Shown in pieces: positions 54,158 to 62,476 of a stretch of 64,000 nt of DNA. Positions within the stretch are counted from its first letter, which is position 1, and every line of letters starts with the position of its first letter. The stretch is from Larkinella arboricola (GTDB lineage: Bacteria > Bacteroidota > Bacteroidia > Cytophagales > Spirosomataceae), in assembly GCF_003259745.1 (NCBI RefSeq), contig NZ_QLMC01000001.1, positions 496,001 to 560,000 of the forward strand, read 5' to 3'. The notes below the pieces were generated by a model. That model saw only the letters and a program-made list of their open reading frames with translations. It made no database searches and was not told the DNA's origin. Both the position numbers and the translations under genes were made by a program.

Positions 54158-55558
54158 TTTAAGCAAAATGGCCAGATCAACCCCGAAAGCGGGCGTTGTT
54201 AACGTGGCCGAACCGCCCGGATGCCGAAGCTTTTTATGCTGTTTTCGACCGGTTTCCGGCTCAACGTAGGTAACTTTATACCGTCCGGCGGGTAGATTCA
54301 GCATGACGTTCATCGACTGTGTTTCTTTCGGATGATTACCGTTATAGATATATAAAGCGTATTGTTTACCGGCTTCGCTAAGCGCATGAACCCGTACCCC
54401 CGCGGGTAACAAACCGCTCACAATGGCCGGATCCGGCTGCATTCGGATAAAGTCCAGATCAGCCATAAACGCTTTCAAGTAACTCAATTGCTGCCGAAGC
54501 GCCGGGCTACCGCCACCCGGCGATTTGGCCCCCGGTTTGTAAGTGCCATTGGGAGTTACGCTCGTAAAGGAGTAATCCAGATTGTTGTATAAACCGCCCC
54601 CGGCCAGCAGAAACTCCCAGCCCTCTTTGCGGTAGGTCGAATCGGCCATGCCCCGAAAGCCGGTTTCGTTGTCACCAATCACTTTATTCAGACCGTAATT
54701 CAGCGGAACGGCTTTCGGGGGTGTGGCGTAGTGAAAATTAAACACCGATACCGCCGGATGCGGCTTTTCAATTTTAGCCGAACCGTTGGCGATGTTCTGC
54801 GTAATCAGGTGTTGGTTAGGCAGGTTTTTCTCCGTTTCAACAATAATGTCGGCAATGTGGTGCTGCCAGTTCATCTGGACTCCGCCAAAATACGGTTCGT
54901 TACAAATTTCGAACAGCACGTTACCGAAACCGTTCAGCTCCGTCACGATTTTCCGGACGAGGGCTTCCTGAAAAGCGAGTAGCCCGCCGTTTTTGTCAAG
55001 CGTATAGACATCATTCCGCCCGACTTTTCCAACAGTGTTGATGTTGTTGGCGGCATTCATGGGACTGATCGTCCACATTTTTTCCTCGTAAAACGGACAG
55101 AAAAGCGCCAGTTCGACGATAATACCGCGTTGTTCGGCGGCTGACACAAACTCTTTGAGCCGCTTGAAATACACTTCGTCCCAACGCGAAAGATCAAATT
55201 TGTTGCCGCCCAGCGCATACCCGGCCTGCTCACTGCGGGGCCAGGGGCAGCTATACCGTCCGGCTTCCGGCGCCATTGTATTGTGCTCGATCCCGAAATC
55301 GCCGGGAGCCTCACGATAGGCGCCGGTAAACGTTCGGGTCAGGTTCAGGCCATCTTTCTGAAGTGTGTTGAGGTACGTGATGAAATCAAAATCCAGATTC
55401 AGGACGGAGCCGTAATGCTCGCCCGATGTAATCAAAACCGTTGGTTTGCCTTTGTAGCTGAAGTAATGCGGGTTGTCGGGGTGCAGGCGGATAGGCTGAG
55501 CCCAAAGACCTCCGGTAAGCCAGGTCAGGAAAAGAACCGTCAGAAAATGGATTTTCAT
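54152..55558 (-). CDS. Secreted cellulase-like clan GH-A hydrolase
   Basis: The 468-residue protein has a signal peptide (IHFLTVLFLTWLTGGLWAQ) and a TIM barrel. It opens with HPDNPHYFSYKGKPTVLITSGEHYG, and DFITYLNTLQKDGLNLTRTF follows. The acid/base is likely E221 in FEICNEPYFGG and the nucleophile E298 in GDNETGF, the two glutamates expected for clan GH-A. A small C-terminal beta domain begins at about residue 400 (YALYIYNGNHPKETQSMNVMLNLPAGRYKVTYVEP). It resembles GH5-type or DUF4038/DUF6298-like hydrolases; the substrate is unknown. It stands alone, divergent from the DUF4332 gene with a 218-base gap. Confidence 0.8.
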   Translation of the reverse strand: MKIHFLTVLFLTWLTGGLWAQPIRLHPDNPHYFSYKGKPTVLITSGEHYGSVLNLDFDFITYLNTLQKDGLNLTRTFTGAYREAPGDFGIEHNTMAPEAGRYSCPWPRSEQAGYALGGNKFDLSRWDEVYFKRLKEFVSAAEQRGIIVELALFCPFYEEKMWTISPMNAANNINTVGKVGRNDVYTLDKNGGLLAFQEALVRKIVTELNGFGNVLFEICNEPYFGGVQMNWQHHIADIIVETEKNLPNQHLITQNIANGSAKIEKPHPAVSVFNFHYATPPKAVPLNYGLNKVIGDNETGFRGMADSTYRKEGWEFLLAGGGLYNNLDYSFTSVTPNGTYKPGAKSPGGGSPALRQQLSYLKAFMADLDFIRMQPDPAIVSGLLPAGVRVHALSEAGKQYALYIYNGNHPKETQSMNVMLNLPAGRYKVTYVEPETGRKQHKKLRHPGGSATLTTPAFGVDLAILLKK

Positions 55559-55776
55559 AAAGGAGATTGTCAGTCAGTTTTGGTCTGAATTTTCTTGTTT
55601 GACGTGTAAAAAGCCCGGTTTACCCGATCAAATTACAATTTTATGGCAATTCGGGTACGCTGGTTTAAATGGTTTCACGGTCTTGACGGTAGGATAAACC
55701 GGCCACAGGGTCTATCCCGTTACTTTCTCAAAGAAATGTCGTCCCAATAACAGACCATTTTAAACCAAGTAACCAC

Positions 55777-56184
55777 ATGAGCTTACCCATTAGCGAACTT
55801 AAAGGCATCACCGATGCCGTACTGAATGTTTTCAAAGCACAAGGGCTAACCAACAGCGATGCGTTGCTGGCTGCGTCCAGAACCCCCGCCGGTCGGAAAC
55901 AACTGGCTTCGGTAGCCGGGGTGGATGCCAGCGTTATTCTGGCGCTGGCCAACCGGGCAGACCTGGCCCGCATCAGCGGTATTGGCAGCGTTTACAGTGA
56001 CCTTCTCGAAGAAGCCGGGGTCGATACGGTCAGGGAATTGTCGCATCGCTCGCCTGAAAACCTGTATGCGAAAGTCAATGAAATTAATCAGGTCCGGCAA
56101 CTGACTCCGCGCCCGCCATCCCTGGATCAAATCACCAGCTTTATCCACACGGCCAAGGAATTGCCCGCCGGTTTGGAATATTAA
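55777..56184 (+). CDS. DUF4332 domain protein
   Basis: The 135-residue soluble protein contains two helix-hairpin-helix-like segments (SVAGVDASVILALANRADLARISGIGSVYSDLLEEAGVDTVREL) typical of DUF4332. The fold resembles DNA-binding HhH modules such as those in polymerases and nucleotidyltransferases, but no function is established. No signal peptide or catalytic motif is seen. It lies alone between the divergent GH5-like gene and the convergent PHP gene, 48 bases from the latter's stop. Confidence 0.8.
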   Translation: MSLPISELKGITDAVLNVFKAQGLTNSDALLAASRTPAGRKQLASVAGVDASVILALANRADLARISGIGSVYSDLLEEAGVDTVRELSHRSPENLYAKVNEINQVRQLTPRPPSLDQITSFIHTAKELPAGLEY

Positions 56185-56232
56185 TTGATCAAAAACCAAT
56201 ACGGATTTTAGTATTAGGTGAAGGCTTCTCCG

Positions 56233-58167
56233 TTAAGGCTTCCCTTTGGTTAACAAAAAATCCCGCACGAGTTCCAGTTGGTCGGTGCTGAGGAAATCGG
56301 CACCGGCTTCCCGTAATTTAGCCCAGACCGCCGGGTCTTCCGGGCAGGCCCAAAGCCGTAACTTCTTTCCTTCTTTATGTACCCGCTGAACCAATTGTTT
56401 CAACTTCTGAAACTGGTCATCGGGCATCGGTCCTTGTCCACGCCAGTTGAGTTGATTACCGTATGAATCGCTCACGACCGGCATCAGTTCCGGGCTGATG
56501 CCCTTGCCCAGATCGGCGGGCCGACCGTCGAGACCAGCTAACCGTTCCTTGGCCTTTTTCAGCGTTTCAATCGGGCGGTTTCCGGAGATAAAAACCGTTA
56601 CAGCACCCGGCTGACAACGGTTTCCCCGGCAGGATGTCAGGATGGAACGATACCGCTGCAACAGGTTCTCCAGGGCTCGGTAGGTACTGTCGGCGCCGGT
56701 TTTGAAGTCGATCATCAGGTACACCGGTCCATTATAATTCGGATAGACTTTGCCCTTATTCTGCCTAATTCGCTCAGCCAGCGGACGTAAGTACAGATTT
56801 TCGAGCGTTCGATCCGCATTCCAGAAAGCCGGGCGGTTGTGGGCAACATACAGGGTGTCGTTCTGCACGTAAACATCCGCTTCTACGCTCGTAAAGCCGT
56901 GGTCGAGGGCATCCCAGAGCGGCCGGGATTGTTCGTAATCATTATGGGCGTGGCCATTGGGCAGGGGCACCACACTGGCGAGCGGCTGCGGGGTCTGTAA
57001 CCGGGCGATGGGTTGCGTCCAGCCGGTTTCGACATCACCCGGTTCAAAGGGATTGTATTTGGGTTTGTTCGAGATAATTTTGGCGCGGACCAGCCATTCA
57101 TCGGTTATATCATACCGGGCTTCCGTGCCTGTCACTTCGCGGAGGATTTCTGCTTTTTCACCACCTTTGCGGATACCGATAAACTGAATTTTATAGTTCA
57201 CATCCGGCTCCGCTTTGATTTTGAACGCCAGCGTACTAGCCGTTTGCGTGAGGCTTTCGAGCGTGATGCCGGTCGTGGCGTAAAACCGTCCAGCTTCCAG
57301 GGCTTCAATGATGGTATTGGGCTTCAGATCAGGGGCGTTGACCATAACCCAGGCCCGACCCGAATTGCTGAACGTAGGTCCGAAAAAGTGGTAATTATGG
57401 CTGTCGTCGGTAGCCAGCCCGAGCATAAGCGGACGGCCCTGTTTGAGAAAATGCAGGTTAATTTTGTCCCACATGGACTCGGTGCCTTCACGGGTGCTGT
57501 CGCCGTAATTATGCACCTGCGGGTGGCCGTTGAACACTTCAAAAAACCGTTCGTGCCGCAGTTGCATCAGGTCGCTGGCCGTAATGGCGTAATGAAAATT
57601 AGGATGGTTGATGTGCGGAAACATTGGTTGCCCGGTCTGCCGCCGTTGCGCCACCACAGCGTCGATGTTGTTCTGCATCACCTCGGCCACACTGTTGCCC
57701 GGCAGGGGGCGCAGCAGGTTCTGCACATTGGTCATGTTGATGTGAATGGGTTTGCCCTGGTAGCCGGTCGAAACCTCTTCGCTTTTCAGAATCAGGAACT
57801 TGCCGGGTTCTTCAAAGTAGCTACGGTATTCGCTCAGAGGTTTCAGGCGCACTTTGAGGGAGTCGTTGGGGCCGGTTTGGTACTTCACCCAGTCGGGGCC
57901 GAATGTTCGCAGATACCGTTCAAACCCCCGCCGACGTTCGGGCGCACGGGGTACTTTGATCCACCGTTCGCCTTCCTGAAACGTGTTATGGTCCGACAGG
58001 CCAATGAAATGATAGCCATTGGCTTTGTACCAGTCCATGATCATTTCGGGATAATCGTCGCCGTCACTCCAGAGCGAGTGGGTATGCAGGTTGCCTTTGT
58101 ACCAGTTCTGGGCCTGAGCGAACGGGGCCATCAATAGAAGAAGTAGAGAAAGTATACCAAGTCGCAT
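56233..58167 (-). CDS. Secreted fusion of PHP-type metallohydrolase and GDPD/PLC-like phosphodiesterase
   Basis: The 644-residue protein has a signal peptide (LGILSLLLLLMAPFAQAQ). Residues about 22-390 are a PHP domain of the CehA/McbA kind. H28-T-H30 and SDGDDYPEMIMDWYKANGYHFIGLSDHNTF give the metal-binding start, and more ligands are likely at FPHINHPNFH and GLATDDSHNYHFFG. Residues about 400-644 are a second domain like glycerophosphodiester phosphodiesterases or phospholipase C: NGHAHNDYEQ (H406, H408), SVEADVYV (E429, D431), VAHNRPAFW (H443) and a final DFLSTDQLELVRDFL. The fused unit should hydrolyse phosphoesters outside the cytoplasm. A fusion of these two families in one chain is unusual as far as I know. 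The gene is monocistronic. Confidence 0.85.
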   Translation of the reverse strand: MRLGILSLLLLLMAPFAQAQNWYKGNLHTHSLWSDGDDYPEMIMDWYKANGYHFIGLSDHNTFQEGERWIKVPRAPERRRGFERYLRTFGPDWVKYQTGPNDSLKVRLKPLSEYRSYFEEPGKFLILKSEEVSTGYQGKPIHINMTNVQNLLRPLPGNSVAEVMQNNIDAVVAQRRQTGQPMFPHINHPNFHYAITASDLMQLRHERFFEVFNGHPQVHNYGDSTREGTESMWDKINLHFLKQGRPLMLGLATDDSHNYHFFGPTFSNSGRAWVMVNAPDLKPNTIIEALEAGRFYATTGITLESLTQTASTLAFKIKAEPDVNYKIQFIGIRKGGEKAEILREVTGTEARYDITDEWLVRAKIISNKPKYNPFEPGDVETGWTQPIARLQTPQPLASVVPLPNGHAHNDYEQSRPLWDALDHGFTSVEADVYVQNDTLYVAHNRPAFWNADRTLENLYLRPLAERIRQNKGKVYPNYNGPVYLMIDFKTGADSTYRALENLLQRYRSILTSCRGNRCQPGAVTVFISGNRPIETLKKAKERLAGLDGRPADLGKGISPELMPVVSDSYGNQLNWRGQGPMPDDQFQKLKQLVQRVHKEGKKLRLWACPEDPAVWAKLREAGADFLSTDQLELVRDFLLTKGKP

Positions 58168-58285
58168 AATGGACTAAAAGGAGGTGCAAACGGAAAAGCG
58201 ACGAAAAGACGGTTTCTAACCGAATGATCGCAGACTTAACCGAAAGTTTACGGTATGCCATCCCCAAAGGCTGGATTCTTATCCA

Positions 58286-58325
58286 GCAGAAAGCCGTACC
58301 GAAGTATTTCGGTACGGCTTTCTGC
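58286..58325. terminator. Perfect 18-bp hairpin upstream of the PHP/GDPD gene
   Basis: GCAGAAAGCCGTACCGAA (58286-58303) is exactly inverted at 58308-58325 with a four-base loop. It lies between the cold-shock gene end and the start of the PHP/GDPD gene (both minus). There is no U-run on either side, so it may be a backup terminator for the cold-shock transcript or a leader structure of the downstream gene. Confidence 0.5.
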
Positions 58326-58335
58326 AATTCCTATA

Positions 58336-58370
58336 AACAAAAAAGAACATACCAGGAGGCATGTTCTTTC
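58336..58370 (-). terminator. Intrinsic terminator of the cold-shock gene
   Basis: On the minus strand AAAGAACAT and ATGTTCTTT form a nine-base stem (58369-58361 with 58350-58342) around a ten-base loop, followed by a run of T. It lies 26 bases after the cold-shock stop. Confidence 0.85.
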
Positions 58371-58395
58371 ATCGCTTCATTATTATATCTTCCGA

Positions 58396-58587
58396 TTAAA
58401 TAACTTCTACGTTAACGGCGTTCTGACCTTTTTTACCTTGTTCTACTTCGAATTGAACTTTGTCATTCTCGCGAATTTCATCGATCAAACCTGATACGTG
58501 AACAAAGATATCTTTGTCTGAGTCCGAAGGGGTAATGAACCCGTAACCTTTGAGTTCATTGAAAAATTTAACAGTTCCTGTTTGCAT
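58396..58587 (-). CDS. Cold-shock domain protein (CspA family)
   Basis: The 63-residue single cold-shock domain has both nucleic acid-binding motifs: RNP1-like KGYGFITPS and RNP2-like DIFVHVSGL. It matches CspA/CspE proteins, which bind single-stranded RNA and DNA and melt mRNA structure. I start at MQTGTVKFFNELKG (58587), the standard CspA N-terminus; upstream in-frame codons belong to the leader. An own promoter and a strong terminator make it monocistronic. Confidence 0.95.
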   Translation of the reverse strand: MQTGTVKFFNELKGYGFITPSDSDKDIFVHVSGLIDEIRENDKVQFEVEQGKKGQNAVNVEVI

Positions 58588-58607
58588 TAGAATTGAATTT
58601 AGAAAGT

Positions 58608-58615
58608 CAAAATTA
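58608..58615 (-). promoter_or_regulatory. Possible -7 box of the cold-shock gene
   Basis: The minus strand reads TAATTTTG, an exact match to TAnnTTTG, 21 bases upstream of the cold-shock start. It would give a very short leader, unlike classical cspA; no clear -33 element is seen. Confidence 0.3.
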
Positions 58616-58773
58616 ATAAAAAATTGTGGCATGGCCGCATGATTTTCATTATTTATTTTGAAAAACGCCGGAACGCCCACTCATGCTGTCACCCGCTCCG
58701 ATGGTTTCTGTAGAACAAGTTTATTCGTGAGCGCCCGCTTTAAAAATTGATTGTTGGGCCGACAAAAAGAAAA

Positions 58774-59379
58774 TTAATGGCGCGTAGCGAGCTCCCGGCG
58801 GATCTTGCTTAAAAACTCGGGGGTAAAGCCCAGGTACGAAGCGATCATATACTGCGGAACCCGTTGCTCAATGTGCGGATACCGCTGACAAAAAGCCAGA
58901 TACCGTTCTTCGGCGGTCTGGCTGATGGTCGAAAAAATGCGGTTTTGAAACGCGATGAAGGCATTTTGCAACTTAATCCGGAAAAATCGTTCAAATGCCG
59001 GTATCTGGATAAACAAGTTGTCCAGGTCCTTTTTTTCGATTTGCAGTACCTGCGTTTCTTCCAGAGCTTCCACGTATAAAGTGGCGGGCTGTTCGGTCAG
59101 CAGGCTTTGAAAATCGGAAATCCACCAGTCTTCCAGGGCAAACAGCACATTGTGTTCCTGGCCTTTGGGATCGATAGCAAATGCCCGCAGGCAACCGTTG
59201 GTAACAAACGATTCGAACCGGCAAACCTCGCCCATCTGGACCAAAAACTGCTTTCGGCGCAGCACCCGTGGTTTAAGAATGCTCAAAAAATAAGCCTTTT
59301 CTTCATCGGTCAGAGAAATAAGCTTTTCAACGTGGCTAACTATTCGCGCGTGGGCTGATACGGTATCGAACGGTTGCAT
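58774..59379 (-). CDS. Crp/Fnr family transcriptional regulator
   Basis: The 201-residue protein has an N-terminal cyclic-nucleotide-binding-like beta-roll (RRKQFLVQMGEVCRFESFVTNGCLRAFAI, QEHNVLFALEDWWISDFQSLLTEQPATLYVEALEETQVLQI). The linker helix is followed by a short C-terminal helix-turn-helix (RVPQYMIASYLGFTPEFLSKIRREL). This is the Bacteroidota Crp-like type that lacks the canonical cAMP-binding RxS motif, so cAMP sensing is doubtful. ATG 59379 is chosen over an upstream frame extension that lacks family similarity. It lies 191 bases after the DoxX gene on the same strand and could regulate the DoxX/NTF2 pair. Confidence 0.9.
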   Translation of the reverse strand: MQPFDTVSAHARIVSHVEKLISLTDEEKAYFLSILKPRVLRRKQFLVQMGEVCRFESFVTNGCLRAFAIDPKGQEHNVLFALEDWWISDFQSLLTEQPATLYVEALEETQVLQIEKKDLDNLFIQIPAFERFFRIKLQNAFIAFQNRIFSTISQTAEERYLAFCQRYPHIEQRVPQYMIASYLGFTPEFLSKIRRELATRH

Positions 59380-59570
59380 ACGATCAGACAAGGGCAATCC
59401 GGCCCCACCGGATTGCCCGTTTTGTTTGCTAAGGTAACAAACAAAAGTCTGGAAGTTACGCGCTTCATGCACCAAATTGCCGTTCATGAAACGCCTGCAT
59501 GATGTGGATGTGGAGTAGATCGTATTTGTTGTTTACAGAATCATTTGACCCGGCCGAAGCCGTTCTGCCA

Positions 59571-60050
59571 TTATTTTGACAATCGGTGGTCAGCCGAAAA
59601 CCTGCCTCCGCCCGAGATCAGCAACGAACCAGCCATGCCCAGCACAAGCAGGTGGTATTCGAAGCCTTCGCTCGCCTGATTGCCATCCCAATTCATGAAA
59701 AAGCCGAAAGGAAGATGCGCCATCAGGATGATGCCCGTGAACAGAATACCGACCAGCAGGGCCGCAACCCGGGTTGTCAGGCCGAGCAGCAGGAAGAAAG
59801 GGATAAAGAATTCAATCAGTATAACGCCGAGGGCTAGCGGGTAAGGCAACTTCATAACATCTGTAAAGAAACGCATGGTGCCTTCGAAACCGTAGCCCCC
59901 GAACCAGCCGAGAAGTTTCTGAGCGCCGTGCGGGAACAAAATTGCTCCCAGAACCGTGCGGATAACGAACGGAGCCGTCTCGTTATTGGTGGCCGTTATC
60001 CAGCGCAAGGGGAAAGGAGGGTGCTCCTCCGGTACACTTAATGTGCTCAT
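59571..60050 (-). CDS. DoxX family membrane protein
   Basis: The 159-residue protein has four predicted membrane helices (VIRTVLGAILFPHGAQKLLGWFGG, LALGVILIEFFIPFFLLLGL, VAALLVGILFTGIILMAHL, YHLLVLGMAGSLLISGGG). FPHGAQKLLGWFGGYG is the DoxX signature. DoxX proteins are inner-membrane proteins linked to thiol redox or detoxification in some bacteria, with no firm function in Bacteroidota. It starts at ATG 60050, 26 bases after the NTF2-like gene, so they form an operon. Confidence 0.9.
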   Translation of the reverse strand: MSTLSVPEEHPPFPLRWITATNNETAPFVIRTVLGAILFPHGAQKLLGWFGGYGFEGTMRFFTDVMKLPYPLALGVILIEFFIPFFLLLGLTTRVAALLVGILFTGIILMAHLPFGFFMNWDGNQASEGFEYHLLVLGMAGSLLISGGGRFSADHRLSK

Positions 60051-60076
60051 ACCGTGTGCTTTTTGGATGGGTTCTG

Positions 60077-60427
60077 TTAATTGGCGTAGTAAAATTTTTC
60101 GCGGATGATCTGACCGTCCTTCCACTCCTGTACCGAAACCTGCTTATACTGCTTATGGCCCCACTCGCTATGGTGATAGTCGTACTGCCACTCGACAAAG
60201 GAATGATTACCGTAGGCAGCGCTTTTTAATGGAATCGCCGAAAAGTTGGAAACCTTGGCTTCAAAATCGGCTTCACGCTCGAAATTGGCGGCTTTTCCAG
60301 CTGTCGGCTCCTGTTCGTTTTCCTGCATCACCACCTCGTCGTGGTAGTACGTGTCGAAAGCATGAAGAATGTGTCCGTTCTGAACCAACCGGTTCAGATT
60401 CAGGAGTTTTTCTAAGTAGTTGTCCAT
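60077..60427 (-). CDS. SnoaL/NTF2-like protein
   Basis: The 116-residue protein has the alpha plus beta cone fold of the SnoaL/NTF2-like superfamily: LVQNGHILHAFDTYYHDEVVMQEN at the start and SFVEWQYDYHHSEWGHKQYKQVSVQEWKDGQIIREKFYY at the end. The family includes small isomerases, hydrolases and binding proteins; no catalytic residues can be assigned. The start at 60427 (MDNYLEKLL) is chosen because upstream codons would add a hydrophobic segment not found in the family. It is the first gene of the NTF2-DoxX operon. Confidence 0.85.
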   Translation of the reverse strand: MDNYLEKLLNLNRLVQNGHILHAFDTYYHDEVVMQENEQEPTAGKAANFEREADFEAKVSNFSAIPLKSAAYGNHSFVEWQYDYHHSEWGHKQYKQVSVQEWKDGQIIREKFYYAN

Positions 60428-60772
60428 TGTATTTGTTGGTTTGTGATTTATTGATCGATGCAAAACTACCACCGCCCCACCGCCCGGAACGATGAAGTAG
60501 ATTAAGAAAAATGATTGAACTAGATTAAGTTTAGCGGGCAACGGACAAGCCTTTCGGCTAAAAAAAGCGGAGTGCAGAATTTTGGGCTCCTTTACAGCTT
60601 TCTGGAAAAGAGGCTTTTATCCCCTCAACTGGGTGAATTTGCCAGATTAGAATCTAATTTTTAATGAAACATACGGCAATCTGCCCATGATTCGTTATAA
60701 TAGGCTGTTACCAACACGAACACAGATTTGATTTCGGTTGTTAACAGATCGTTAACTGATAAATTTCTTTTT
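60428..60772. other. Divergent non-coding region, NTF2-like / subtilisin
   Basis: This 345-base gap contains the start regions of the minus-strand NTF2-DoxX operon and the plus-strand S8 protease. The right half is AT-rich and holds a small palindromic stretch around 60640-60655 (AGATTAGAATCT) and two GTTAAC sites near 60740-60755. No gene is supported in it. Confidence 0.55.
60461..60468 (-). promoter_or_regulatory. Possible -7 box of the NTF2-like/DoxX operon
   Basis: The minus strand reads TAGTTTTG, an exact TAnnTTTG match, 34 bases upstream of the NTF2-like start. No good -33 TTTG is seen at the expected distance. Confidence 0.4.
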
Positions 60773-62398
60773 ATGGCGTTTAAAACGTTTGTATTTCGAC
60801 TCCTGAGTCTGTATACAATCACCCTGGCCGGTTCTAGCCTGAGCCTGGCTCAATCTTCCCAATGGTTTCATCTGGATGCAAAGACCGACAGTGTTTGGGG
60901 GATTAGCACCGACCGAACCTATCGCGAACTGCTCAACAACCGCAAACCGACGCCGGTCATTGTTGCCGTCATCGACGGGGGCATCGACTCTACCCATGAG
61001 GATTTAAAACGAATTTTGTGGACCAACCCGAAAGAGATTCCCGGCAACGGTATTGACGACGATAAAAACGGCTACGTTGATGATGTACACGGCTGGAATT
61101 TTATTGGTGGAAAAGACGGTCGCAACGTTCAGTACGAAACCGCCGAAGTAACCCGGCAGTACGTCCGGCTGCGTCCGCTGTACGAGGGTAAAAAGCGGTC
61201 GGAACTGAAACCGGCCCAGCAGAAGGAATACGACCTGTTTGTAAAATACAGAAAGGATGTCGAGAAGAAACGTGCTGAATATCAAGAGCAATATCAATCC
61301 TATAGCAGTTTTAGCAACCAGTTGGTTACCATCATCAGCGGGTTGAAAAATGCGCTGGGCGTTTCCAAACTCGATACGGCCACCCTGCGTAATCCGGCTA
61401 CGGACAACGACTTTGTGAAAAAAGCAGCCGCAGCCCTGTATGAAATGACAGCCGCTCAGGGCTTTGCGCAGGCCGAGGATATTCAGGATGAACTAACCCG
61501 TGGACTGGAAGACCTCAAAGCCAAAGCCGAGTACGCCTATAACCCGGATTTTGAAAGCCGTTCTATTGTTGGCGATAACCCCGATGATCTGACCCAAACC
61601 AATTACGGAAACCCGGACATAACCGGACCGGACCCCCTGCACGGCACCCACGTTGCCGGTATCATTGCCGCCGACCGCACCAACAACGTCGGCGTACTGG
61701 GCGTGGCCGACCAGGTGAAGATCATGGCCATTCGGGCCGTTCCGGATGGCGACGAACGCGACAAGGATGTGGCCAATGCGATTCGGTATGCGGTTAATAA
61801 CGGGGCACAAATCATTAACATGAGTTTCGGTAAAGACGTATCGCCCCAGCGCAAAGCCGTTGACGACGCCATGCGGTATGCGCTCTCGAAAGGTGTTCTG
61901 CTGGTTCATGCCGCCGGTAACGACAACAAATTGCTGGACACCACGGCCAGCTTCCCGGCCGATCGGTTTATGGACGGTTCGGCCATTCCGAATCTGATCA
62001 CGGTGGGGGCCGTTACGGCGAAAAATGACGAACATCTGGTAGCATCCTTCTCGAATTATGGCCGTAAAACCGTGGATGTGTTTGCACCCGGTATGTCAAT
62101 TTACTCGACCACGCCGAAGAACGGTTACGACAACCTGAGCGGTACGAGCATGGCGGCTCCGGTCGTCACCGGTATTGCTGCGGTGTTGAAGTCGTACTTT
62201 CCGAAACTGACGTATGCGGACCTGAAACGAATCATCGAAAAATCGGCGGTGGTGCAGAATCGGAAGGTGCTGCGTCCCGAATCCGACGAACTGGTGGATT
62301 TTACGGAGTTGTCGAAAACCGGAGCCATTGTGAATCTGTACGAAGCCGTCAAACTGGCGCAGGCCGAAGAAGCTGCGTCTGCTGAGAAAAAAGGCTGA
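60773..62398 (+). CDS. Secreted S8 family serine protease (subtilisin) with large insertion
   Basis: The 541-residue protein has a signal peptide (FRLLSLYTITLAGSSLSLAQ). The catalytic triad is D68 (VIVAVIDGGIDSTHEDL), H290 (LHGTHVAGIIAADR) and S459 (LSGTSMAAPVVTGIAAVL), with the oxyanion Asn region HAAGNDNK between. D and H are 222 residues apart, whereas ordinary subtilisins have about 30-40. The insertion, about residues 110-270, is helical and charged (RKDVEKKRAEYQEQYQSYSS, AEDIQDELTRGLEDLKAKAEY) and may form a coiled-coil cap. ATG 60773 is chosen for a clean signal peptide; a TTG at 60728 is in frame. It should degrade proteins outside the cytoplasm. Confidence 0.93.
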   Translation: MAFKTFVFRLLSLYTITLAGSSLSLAQSSQWFHLDAKTDSVWGISTDRTYRELLNNRKPTPVIVAVIDGGIDSTHEDLKRILWTNPKEIPGNGIDDDKNGYVDDVHGWNFIGGKDGRNVQYETAEVTRQYVRLRPLYEGKKRSELKPAQQKEYDLFVKYRKDVEKKRAEYQEQYQSYSSFSNQLVTIISGLKNALGVSKLDTATLRNPATDNDFVKKAAAALYEMTAAQGFAQAEDIQDELTRGLEDLKAKAEYAYNPDFESRSIVGDNPDDLTQTNYGNPDITGPDPLHGTHVAGIIAADRTNNVGVLGVADQVKIMAIRAVPDGDERDKDVANAIRYAVNNGAQIINMSFGKDVSPQRKAVDDAMRYALSKGVLLVHAAGNDNKLLDTTASFPADRFMDGSAIPNLITVGAVTAKNDEHLVASFSNYGRKTVDVFAPGMSIYSTTPKNGYDNLSGTSMAAPVVTGIAAVLKSYFPKLTYADLKRIIEKSAVVQNRKVLRPESDELVDFTELSKTGAIVNLYEAVKLAQAEEAASAEKKG

Positions 62399-62417
62399 CG
62401 GTTTCAATAGTACTAGT

Positions 62418-62457
62418 AAAAGGAGCACTAGCGAATCAGGCTATGTGCTCCTTTTTT
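62418..62457. terminator. Intrinsic terminator between the subtilisin and DUF5009 genes
   Basis: AAAGGAGCACTAGC pairs with GCTA and GTGCTCCTTT (one bulged T) around a GAATCAG loop and runs into T's on the plus strand. It is 20 bases after the protease stop and 20 bases before the convergent gene's end. Confidence 0.85.
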
Positions 62458-62476
62458 GTTTGAGCGAAAACCGTAG

